The notes beneath the pieces were generated by a model. The model was not told the DNA's origin. It ran no database searches and saw only the letters and a program-made list of their open reading frames with translations. From an uncultured Propionibacteriaceae bacterium (GTDB lineage: Bacteria; Actinomycetota; Actinomycetes; Propionibacteriales; Propionibacteriaceae): DNA of 9,815 nucleotides. The stretch spans positions 1 through 9,815 of the forward strand of contig CAMCJC010000070.1 of assembly GCA_945875065.1 (NCBI GenBank), given 5' to 3'. How positions within the stretch are numbered: position 1 is the stretch's first letter; each line of letters starts with the position of its first letter. Position numbers and translations under genes: made by a program. Below, piece by piece: positions 1-5,657 of the stretch.

Positions 1-1
1 C

Positions 2-1180
2 CTGCTCATCGGCCTGGCAACCGGCAAGTTCCCCCGTCCGGCATCTGTCGTTGTTGAGGGAGAACCGGCGGCAGAGCTAGACCGCGCCTGGCGGTCGTTG
101 CTGCCGGAGATCCCACTGCGTCGCCGCGGCGACGTGAGTGCGCCGCAGCCGAACCGGGCCCAACTGATCGACGCGTCGCGCCACCTGGCCGCGCGCCCCA
201 CGACGCCGTTGCTGTTCCAGCGCCGCCTGCTGGCTGACGCCCGCAAGGCCAACGCGCACATCGTCCTGCCAGAGGGCAACGAGCCTCGCATCCTCAAGGC
301 CGCGGCGGAGGCGGTCGCGGCCGGGGCTGGCCGGCTCACGTTGCTCGGCAGCCCCGAAGAGGTACGCGCCTTGGCGGCTGCCGAGGGCCTGGATCTTGGA
401 CCTATCGAAATCATCGACCCGGTGAAGCACCCTTGGCGGGACCGCTTCGCCGACGAGTACGCGGTGTTGCGGGCGAAGAAGGGAGTGACCCGCGAACAGG
501 CCTACGAGAAGGTTGCCGACGTGTCCTATTTCGGCACGATGATGGTGCACGACGGCCTGGCTGACGGCATGGTCTCTGGCGCCGTCCACACCACCGCCCA
601 CACGATCCGACCGGCGTTCGAGATCATCAAGACCAAGCCGGGGATCTCGGTGGTCTCGTCATCGTTCCTGATGTGTCTAGCCGACCGGGTACTGGTCTTC
701 GGCGACTGTGCCGTCAACCCCAACCCGACCCCCGCGCAGCTAGCCGACATCGCAGCCGCCTCCGCCGCGACCGCTGAGCAGTTCGGCATCGAGCCGCGGG
801 TCGCGATGCTGACCTACTCCACAGGCACCTCGGGCAAGGGACCCGATGTCGACGCGGTCGTCGAGGCCACGGGGCTCCTAAAGGAAGCCCACCCGGAGTT
901 GGCGGTCGACGGCCCCCTCCAGTTCGATGCGGCCCTCGACCCGGTCGTCGCGAAGGGCAAGGCCCCCGGCTCGCCGGTGGCCGGCGCGGCGACGGTCCTG
1001 ATCTTCCCCGACCTGGCCAGCGGCAACATCGCCTACAAGGCGGTGCAACGCACGGCCGGCGCCGTGGCGATCGGCCCTGCCCTCCAGGGGCTCAACAAAC
1101 CGGTCAACGACCTGTCCCGCGGCGCCCTGGTCGAGGACATCGTCAACACCATCTACATGACGGGCATCCAGGCCGGCTGA
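2..1180 (+). CDS. pta: Phosphate acetyltransferase, C-terminal part (5' truncated by window edge)
   Basis: Phosphate acetyltransferase moves the acetyl group between acetyl-CoA and acetyl-phosphate in the cytoplasm, normally in series with acetate kinase. The frame is open from base 2 to the TGA at 1178-1180, so the gene starts to the left of the window. The TTG at 98 lies inside the frame and is not a credible start. The first ~40 visible codons belong to the linker after an N-terminal regulatory domain. The PTA/PTB catalytic domain starts near base 220 (residues LLADARKANAHIVLPEGNEP) and runs to the end. It contains the family motifs GTSGKGPDVD near 823-852, the FPDLASGNIAYK segment near 1006-1041, and the closing GLNKPVNDLSRG near 1087-1122. 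The C-terminus is complete. Acetate kinase often follows pta, but here a convergent valS follows. The family assignment is firm; the N-terminal domain cannot be judged from this window. Confidence 0.95.
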   Translation: MLIGLATGKFPRPASVVVEGEPAAELDRAWRSLLPEIPLRRRGDVSAPQPNRAQLIDASRHLAARPTTPLLFQRRLLADARKANAHIVLPEGNEPRILKAAAEAVAAGAGRLTLLGSPEEVRALAAAEGLDLGPIEIIDPVKHPWRDRFADEYAVLRAKKGVTREQAYEKVADVSYFGTMMVHDGLADGMVSGAVHTTAHTIRPAFEIIKTKPGISVVSSSFLMCLADRVLVFGDCAVNPNPTPAQLADIAAASAATAEQFGIEPRVAMLTYSTGTSGKGPDVDAVVEATGLLKEAHPELAVDGPLQFDAALDPVVAKGKAPGSPVAGAATVLIFPDLASGNIAYKAVQRTAGAVAIGPALQGLNKPVNDLSRGALVEDIVNTIYMTGIQAG

Positions 1181-1191
1181 GCGCCGCCGCG

Positions 1192-1206
1192 AGTCCTAAG
1201 AGGACT
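1192..1206 (+). terminator. Small perfect hairpin after pta
   Basis: AGTCCT-AAG-AGGACT is a perfect 6-bp inverted repeat with a 3-base loop, starting 12 bases after the pta stop codon. No T-run follows. It may help stop pta transcription, but it is short, and the larger repeat at 1260-1307 is the better terminator candidate. Confidence 0.35.
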
Positions 1207-1259
1207 GCTTACCTCTCCGGGCCTGCCCGCGGTATCGGCCCGAAATGTCGACAATCGGG

Positions 1260-1307
1260 ACAACGCGTCACACGCGGTTGAGAACCGGGTCGCCTGTGAC
1301 GCCTTGT
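1260..1307. terminator. Long inverted repeat between convergent pta and valS, probable bidirectional terminator
   Basis: The arms ACAAC-GCGTCACA (1260-1272) and TGTGACGC-CTTGT (1295-1307) pair over 12 of 13 positions, with one C/C mismatch. A second perfect hairpin, CGGTT-GAG-AACCG (1275-1287), sits in the loop. On the minus strand the structure begins 1 base after the valS stop codon; on the plus strand it lies about 80 bases after the pta stop. There is no T-tract, which is common for terminators in high-GC actinobacteria. A weaker 6-bp repeat, CGGGCC/GGCCCG (1218-1223/1237-1242), lies nearby. Confidence 0.6.
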
Positions 1308-1308
1308 A

Positions 1309-3780
1309 CTAGAGGTCGAGTTCCGCGTCGACGGTGATCGGGCCGTCCCCGGGCTCCCATGCGATGTCCCCGGCGAGCCGGCCGACGGCCTTGAGGTCCG
1401 CCTGGATGCCCTGGAGGCGCTCCAGCGAAGCGGCGGGGCCTTGGAAGGTGATCCGCGTGATCGCGGTCTTCATGGAGACCTTCGCGTTCGACTTGACCCC
1501 CCGGATAGCGATCAGCACCTCGGCGACGTCGTCAAGCAACTCGGGATCGGCCTCAATAGCGATCTCCGAGGCCTTGGGCCAGGCAGCGCGGTGGATCGAC
1601 GAGGGGTGTGTCCACGACCACGTCTCCTCCGTCACGAATGGCAGGAACGGGGCGAATAGTCGCAGCTGGACGTCCAGAGCGAGGGCCAGGGCGTGCTGCG
1701 CGGAGGCCTGCTCAGCGGGTGAGTGGGTGCCGTAGGCACGTTCCTTAACCAGTTCCAGGTAGTCGTCGCAGAAGGACCAGAAGAACGTCTCGGCCGCCTC
1801 GAGCGCGACGGTGTAGTCGAACTCCTCGAACGCCGCCGTCGCAGCCTCGACGACTGACGCCAGGGAGGCGAGCATCGCCTTGTCTACGGGATTCGTCACC
1901 CGCATCAGGTCACCCGGCTCGGGCGCGAGGCTGAGGACGAACTTGCCGGCGTTGAGGATCTTCATCGCCAGGCGACGCCCGACCTTCATCTGCGACTCGT
2001 CGAACGGCGAGTCCGTGCCTGGCCGTGCCATGGCGGCGCGCCAGCGGACCGCATCGGAGCCGTAGCGTTCCAGGACATCGGACGGGACAACGACGTTGCC
2101 CTTCGATTTCGACATCTTCTTACGGTCGGGGTCGACGACGAAACCGGAGATCGCGGTTCGGCGCCACGGCACCGAGCCGTGCTCGAAGTGGGAGCGAACG
2201 ATGCGGGAGAACAACCAAGTGCGGATGATGTCGTGCCCCTGCGGCGCCAGATCCATTGGGAACGTGAGCTCGAACAACTCCGGATCGGACTCCCAACCAC
2301 ACGCGACCTGCGGAGTCAGCGACGAAGTCGCCCACGTGTCCATCACGTCGGGGTCGGCGATGAAGCCGCCCGGCTTGCCGCGCTGGGACTCATTAAACCC
2401 GGGCGGGCAGGCCGTCACGGGGTCGACGGGCAGGGAGGCCTCGTCGGCGAGGATGAGCTTGTCATAGTCCGGCTCTCCCTCGGCATCCAGCGGGTACCAG
2501 ACGGGGAATGGGACGCCGAAGAACCGCTGGCGGGAGATGAGCCAGTCACCGTTGAGGCCACCGACCCAGTTGTCGTAGCGGTGCCGCATGTGGTCCGGCG
2601 TCCAGGCCAGTTCCGAGCCGCGAGCCAGCAGCGACGCCTTGAGGTCCTCGTCGCGGCCGCCGTTGGCGATGTACCACTGGCGGGTCGCAACGATCTCGAG
2701 CGGTTTGTCCCCCTTCTCGTAGAAGTTGACGGGGCGCGAGATCGGCTTGGGCTCGCCGTCGAGGTCACCGGAGGTACGCAACAGGTCGACGATCGCGGCC
2801 CGCGCCGAGAACGCCGTCTTGCCTGCGAGCTGCGCGTAGGGCTCGGCGTTGACGAGCCAATCCGGGGTCTCCGTTTGGAGACGCCCATCGCGTCCGATGA
2901 CGGTGCGGGTGGGGAGCTCCAGTTCACGCCACCACTGGACGTCGGTCAGATCTCCGAACGTGCAGCACATCGCGATGCCCGCGCCCTTGTCGGGCTCAGC
3001 CGCCGGGTGGGCCAGGACCGGGATCTCGACACCGAAGACCGGCGAGGTGACGGTCGAGCCGAACAGGTGCTGGTACCGCTCGTCATCGGGGTGGGCGATG
3101 AGTGCGCAGACGCTGGGCAGCAGCTCGGGACGGGTCGTCTCGATGTACACCGGGGCGTCGGACCCGTGGAACGCGACGCGGTGGTAGGCACGGGCGTAGC
3201 TGAGGGACTCCTCGCCGCGGGCGACGTTACGGAGGAACGCCCGCTGGGCGACGGCTTGAGTCGACGGAGCGATCGTGGTGTAGAGGCTGTCCCAGTCGAT
3301 CGACAGCCCCAGGTAGCGCCACAACGCTTCGAAGACCTGCTCGTCGATCGCGGTTAGCTCCTCGCAGAGCTCGACGAAGTTGCGGCGCGAGATCGAGACC
3401 TGACGTTTGGGATCCGGCTTGGCCGGTGGGGTGAATCCGGGATCGTAGGGCAGGGACGGGTCGCAGCGAACGCCGTAGTAGTTCTGCACCCGGCGCTCGG
3501 TGGGCAGGCCGTTATCGTCCCAGCCCATCGGGTAGAAGACCTCTTTGCCCGTCATCCGCTGGTAGCGAGCGATCGTGTCCGTGTGGGTGTAGGAGAACAC
3601 GTGTCCGACGTGGAGCGAACCGGAAACCGTCGGGGGCGGGGTGTCTATCGAGAACACCTGCTCCCGCGTTTTGGGGCGTCGAAACGCGTAAGTGCCGTCT
3701 TCACGCCATACCTGCCCCCACTTGTCCTCGAGTCCTTCGAGAGCGGGCTTGGTGGGCAGGCCGGAGGCGAAGTTCGTCAT
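1309..3780 (-). CDS. valS: Valyl-tRNA synthetase, archaeal type, with an apparent gap before the editing domain
   Basis: This class I synthetase attaches valine to tRNA-Val in the cytoplasm and edits mischarged threonine. The 823-aa product shows the HIGH motif as HVGH (57-60) within PPPTVSGSLHVGH, and KMSKS at 555-559. The CP1 editing domain spans roughly 198-345 and includes TTRPE (215-219) and the GAGIAMCCTFGD segment (267-278). The anticodon-binding helical domain starts near 600. The C-terminus is a short strand-rich tail without the coiled-coil arm of bacterial ValRS; with the PPPTVSGSLHVGH signature this marks the archaeal-type subfamily. After LRNVARGE (183-190) the sequence goes straight to AYHRVAFHG. 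The conserved block that normally contains an aromatic-W strand and a TA(L/V)xxxEVE-like motif is missing. The ATG at 3780 lacks a Shine-Dalgarno sequence but has a TAACAT box 8 bases upstream, which suggests a leaderless message. The gene forms its own transcription unit. Identity is firm; the effect of the gap on activity is unknown. Confidence 0.95.
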   Translation of the reverse strand: MTNFASGLPTKPALEGLEDKWGQVWREDGTYAFRRPKTREQVFSIDTPPPTVSGSLHVGHVFSYTHTDTIARYQRMTGKEVFYPMGWDDNGLPTERRVQNYYGVRCDPSLPYDPGFTPPAKPDPKRQVSISRRNFVELCEELTAIDEQVFEALWRYLGLSIDWDSLYTTIAPSTQAVAQRAFLRNVARGEESLSYARAYHRVAFHGSDAPVYIETTRPELLPSVCALIAHPDDERYQHLFGSTVTSPVFGVEIPVLAHPAAEPDKGAGIAMCCTFGDLTDVQWWRELELPTRTVIGRDGRLQTETPDWLVNAEPYAQLAGKTAFSARAAIVDLLRTSGDLDGEPKPISRPVNFYEKGDKPLEIVATRQWYIANGGRDEDLKASLLARGSELAWTPDHMRHRYDNWVGGLNGDWLISRQRFFGVPFPVWYPLDAEGEPDYDKLILADEASLPVDPVTACPPGFNESQRGKPGGFIADPDVMDTWATSSLTPQVACGWESDPELFELTFPMDLAPQGHDIIRTWLFSRIVRSHFEHGSVPWRRTAISGFVVDPDRKKMSKSKGNVVVPSDVLERYGSDAVRWRAAMARPGTDSPFDESQMKVGRRLAMKILNAGKFVLSLAPEPGDLMRVTNPVDKAMLASLASVVEAATAAFEEFDYTVALEAAETFFWSFCDDYLELVKERAYGTHSPAEQASAQHALALALDVQLRLFAPFLPFVTEETWSWTHPSSIHRAAWPKASEIAIEADPELLDDVAEVLIAIRGVKSNAKVSMKTAITRITFQGPAASLERLQGIQADLKAVGRLAGDIAWEPGDGPITVDAELDL

Positions 3781-3788
3781 GGTGCCGC

Positions 3789-3794
3789 ATGTTA
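3789..3794 (-). promoter_or_regulatory. Candidate -10 box of valS (leaderless arrangement)
   Basis: TAACAT on the minus strand fits the actinobacterial TANNNT -10 pattern and ends 8 bases before the valS ATG. Transcription would begin at or within a base or two of the start codon. No Shine-Dalgarno sequence is present in between, and no clear -35 is visible because that position falls inside the upstream hairpin. Confidence 0.5.
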
Positions 3795-3798
3795 GTTC

Positions 3799-3838
3799 GG
3801 CCGGCTAAGGCGCGTCGAATAGGCGCGCTTAGCCGGCC
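3799..3838 (-). terminator. Strong hairpin terminator between dsbA-like gene and valS
   Basis: GGCCGGCTAAG (3799-3809) pairs perfectly with CTTAGCCGGCC (3828-3838). After one bulged G (3810) the stem continues for about six more pairs (CGCGTC with GGCGCG, one G-T wobble), closing on a GAATA loop. Reading on the minus strand, it begins 26 bases after the dsbA-like stop and ends just before the valS -10 box. It therefore probably terminates the mauE–dsbA operon and insulates valS. A smaller repeat, CCCCG/CGGGG (3846-3850/3860-3864), directly follows the stop codon. Confidence 0.7.
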
Positions 3839-3864
3839 CGCTACTCCCCGCGGTCGAGCCGGGG

Positions 3865-4674
3865 TCAGGAGTTCTTGGCAGTCTCGATGCCCTTGAGCAC
3901 CGACTCCGCGTTCGGCTCGATCAGCACCTGCTTGGAATCTTTGTCGGCGAACACGATCTTCTTGCCCTCGACCGTGTACGTCGGGGTCTCCGAAACGCCG
4001 TTTTCATACATGGCCTTAGCCGCCGCGTCCGTGAACGTGTTCATGGCGCCCGTGTCATACAGCGTCTGGAACTGGGTCAGGGCATCGCCCGTGATGCCGG
4101 CCTGGGCCGGGAAGTCGACACGCAGCTGCTGGTCGGTGTAACCGGTGCCCTCATGCTTGGGCTGGTTCTTGTAGACCACCTCGTGGTACTCGCGGTACTT
4201 GCCGACGACGTCAGCGGCCGCGGCGGCCCTCGCCGCGCGCGTGGAGGACTCCTTGTTCATGCCCGACTGTTTGTTGACCTCGTTGAGGAACGTCGCGGTG
4301 CGCACCTCCATGGTGATCTTGCCTTCATCGACCAACTGGGTGAACGCCGGGCCGTAGGTGGTCTCGTAAGACGCGCAGCCGGGGCACTGGTAGTCCTCGT
4401 AGACGACGACGTGCGGCGCACCTTCGACAGGCTGGGTGCCGACGGAGTTGATGCGGATGCCCTTGCCGTCCGTGGCGTTCGGGGGATTGATCTGCTCTGC
4501 CGTCACCCGCGACTTGAACACCTGCGACAGCACGATCGCGACGATGACGACGACGATGACGCCGACGACGCCAAGCCCTACCCACATCATCCGTTGGGCT
4601 CGCTTGCGACGATCTTCCTGCTCCTGCTGCTGACGCAGGGCGGCTCGTTTGCTCAGATTAGAGTTGTTGGCCAT
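3865..4674 (-). CDS. Membrane-anchored DsbA-like thiol-disulfide oxidoreductase
   Basis: The product is probably an extracytoplasmic thioredoxin-fold protein that forms or exchanges disulfide bonds in secreted proteins. Of its 269 aa, residues 1-29 are a charged, Gln/Arg-rich cytoplasmic tail and residues 30-51 form one transmembrane helix rich in Val, Ile and Gly. The rest is an external DsbA-family domain. The active site is CPGC (97-100) in VYEDYQCPGC, followed by the usual helical insertion. The cis-proline loop is ETP (229-231) before the strand TYTVEGKKI. No other cysteines are present, so the two active-site cysteines are the only redox centre. The ATG at 4674 lies 10 bases after the stop of the upstream mauE-like gene, so the two are co-transcribed; the ribosome site is weak (AAAGGA about 14 bases upstream). 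Its electron partner is likely the neighbouring MauE-like protein. The fold is certain; the natural substrates are unknown. Confidence 0.88.
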   Translation of the reverse strand: MANNSNLSKRAALRQQQEQEDRRKRAQRMMWVGLGVVGVIVVVIVAIVLSQVFKSRVTAEQINPPNATDGKGIRINSVGTQPVEGAPHVVVYEDYQCPGCASYETTYGPAFTQLVDEGKITMEVRTATFLNEVNKQSGMNKESSTRAARAAAAADVVGKYREYHEVVYKNQPKHEGTGYTDQQLRVDFPAQAGITGDALTQFQTLYDTGAMNTFTDAAAKAMYENGVSETPTYTVEGKKIVFADKDSKQVLIEPNAESVLKGIETAKNS

Positions 4675-4684
4675 CTAGGATCTT

Positions 4685-5248
4685 TCATTCCTTTTCGGCT
4701 GCGGCGGCGCCGTCAGCAGCTGCGGGGGAGGACCCGTCGTCCTCATCCTCCAAACGTACGGGGAGGCCGAAAAGTGCCACGTCAAGGGAGAATAGCGAGC
4801 CGGGCCGCAGCATCAACCAGCCGCACAGGCACGCCATCGCTAGATTCTCCAGCATCTTTTGCGGATACTGCGTCTTAGACGGGTCGATCTCACCGCCCGT
4901 TCCAAAACAGCCGCAGTCGATGCTGATGCCCTGACTCCACACCCACGCGATACCCCCCATGAAGACGAGCAGCATACCGAAGATCGCGGCAGCGGCCCAG
5001 CGCGTGAACAGACCGCCGAGCAACAGCAACCCGGCTGCGATCTCCAAGGCCGGCAGAACAAGGGCGATCACGTTCGCCACGTCCCAGCTGACCAGCTGAT
5101 AGGCCAGGATGTCGGTCCGGAACCCCTCAACGTCGAAGATCTTGACGGCCCCCGCGTACACGAAAACGACCCCGGGGACGAGGCGGGCGATGAGCCCGAC
5201 CCAGTCCTTCCAGTCCCGGCGCGTCGGGGCTGCGCTCAAATCAGTCAC
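4685..5248 (-). CDS. MauE/DoxX-family four-helix membrane protein with redox cysteines
   Basis: This is a 187-aa integral membrane protein of the MauE/DoxX superfamily. Four hydrophobic helices are visible at about 16-36, 56-81, 85-107 and 132-149. The MauE-like signature AGAVKIFDVEGF (32-43) follows helix 1. DCGCFG (111-116) follows helix 3 and contains C112 and C114. Helix 4 has a second close pair, C140 and C142 (ACLCGW). The tail after 165 is acidic and alanine-rich, probably cytoplasmic. MauE was named for its role in methylamine dehydrogenase maturation, but related proteins occur widely beside thioredoxin-fold proteins. Here the partner is the DsbA-like gene 10 bases downstream. I infer that it reoxidises or reduces that protein, in place of DsbB or VKOR. 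The start is GTG at 5248. A TAGGAT box ends 6 bases before it; this could be a leaderless -10 box or could act as a ribosome site (AGGA). Confidence 0.85.
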   Translation of the reverse strand: MTDLSAAPTRRDWKDWVGLIARLVPGVVFVYAGAVKIFDVEGFRTDILAYQLVSWDVANVIALVLPALEIAAGLLLLGGLFTRWAAAAIFGMLLVFMGGIAWVWSQGISIDCGCFGTGGEIDPSKTQYPQKMLENLAMACLCGWLMLRPGSLFSLDVALFGLPVRLEDEDDGSSPAAADGAAAAEKE

Positions 5249-5254
5249 CTGGCC

Positions 5255-5260
5255 ATCCTA
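5255..5260 (-). promoter_or_regulatory. Candidate -10 box of the mauE–dsbA operon
   Basis: TAGGAT on the minus strand matches TANNNT and ends 6 bases before the GTG start. The AGGA within it could alternatively serve as a Shine-Dalgarno sequence, so its role is ambiguous. No -35 hexamer is clear at the expected distance. Confidence 0.4.
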
Positions 5261-5301
5261 CCGGCGTACGGGCGGCCGACCCGACCCAATCTTCAGCGCT
5301 G

Positions 5302-5329
5302 CCTCTCTGCGGGCCGCCCCCCAGAGAGG
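5302..5329. repeat. Perfect 8-bp inverted repeat in the divergent mauE/folC region
   Basis: CCTCTCTG (5302-5309) and CAGAGAGG (5322-5329) are exact reverse complements around a 12-base C/G-rich loop, in which GGG-CCG-CCC can pair further. It lies about 40 bases upstream of the mauE -10 box and just ahead of the toxin-like remnant. It could be an old terminator, an operator from a lost toxin–antitoxin promoter, or a regulator site for mauE. The sequence does not decide between these. Confidence 0.5.
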
Positions 5330-5351
5330 TTATCGGACGAGCTGCCGGATC

Positions 5352-5585
5352 GCCGGGGTTCTAGTTGCCCGTGCCCCCGCCCGTCGGCGACGACAAGCGA
5401 CCGTGAATGGCCAAACCACGTGCTGCTGGAGTAGGGAAGAAGTTGCGCTTGCTCAGCCGATGATTGCCATGACGCAACTGCCTTGGGTGATCTCCCGGGA
5501 ACGCCTCGGGGGGACCGTCGGAAGGGTGAATCGCACCACCTTGAAGGAGATCGAGCAGTGGTTAAGCGACTTCTTGGCCTTGTAA
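5352..5585 (+). pseudogene. Decayed MazF/PemK-like toxin gene (C-terminal remnant, frameshifted)
   Basis: MazF/PemK proteins are RNA-cleaving toxins of type II toxin–antitoxin pairs. Two reading frames together give a plausible C-terminal half. TTSDREWPNHVLLE is read at 5390-5431 and stops at TAG 5432-5434. The next part continues in another frame from about 5436: EEVALAQPMIAMTQLPWVISRERLGGTVGRV, then TTLKEIEQWLSDFLAL, ending at TAA 5583-5585. The pattern PNHV, then AMTxxPxxISRxRLG, xGRV and ExxxWLxDFL resembles the C-terminal strands and last helix of actinobacterial MazF/PemK toxins. A further stretch, GVLVARAP (about 5352-5375), in the second frame may be the strand before it. No start codon, ribosome site, N-terminal toxin core or antitoxin gene is visible, so the gene is broken by at least one frameshift and 5' loss. 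The family call is by motif recognition only. Confidence 0.55.
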
Positions 5586-5642
5586 ATGCGAAGTCCAATG
5601 AGCTCTCAGGCGCGGCGTAGGGTTGGGATCCGTGAGCGGCAC

Positions 5643-5648
5643 TAGGCT
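5643..5648 (+). promoter_or_regulatory. Candidate -10 box of folC (leaderless arrangement)
   Basis: TAGGCT fits TANNNT and ends 9 bases before the folC ATG. No Shine-Dalgarno sequence lies between. A TTGGGA hexamer at 5623-5628 could be a -35, but its 14-base spacing is short. Confidence 0.5.
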
Positions 5649-5657
5649 CGGCGCATC

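Noticed and set aside
98..100. TTG as the pta start codon
   Set aside because: The frame stays open to the window edge with pta-like sequence, and the catalytic domain alone would be left without the usual N-terminal part; the start is outside the window.
2179..3357. Long 392-codon open frame on the plus strand across valS
   Set aside because: It is antisense to a well-supported synthetase gene, has an Arg/Val/Gly-rich composition without motifs, and reflects the codon bias of the opposite strand in high-GC DNA.
4153..4878. Plus-strand 241-codon frame across dsbA-like and mauE-like genes
   Set aside because: It is antisense to two genes with clear domains and includes an Asp-run arising from the opposite Val/Ile-rich membrane helix.
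5293..5598. Minus-strand 101-codon frame in the mauE/folC gap
   Set aside because: No motif is recognisable and it is rich in Arg/Ser; the plus strand shows the better-supported toxin-like remnant.
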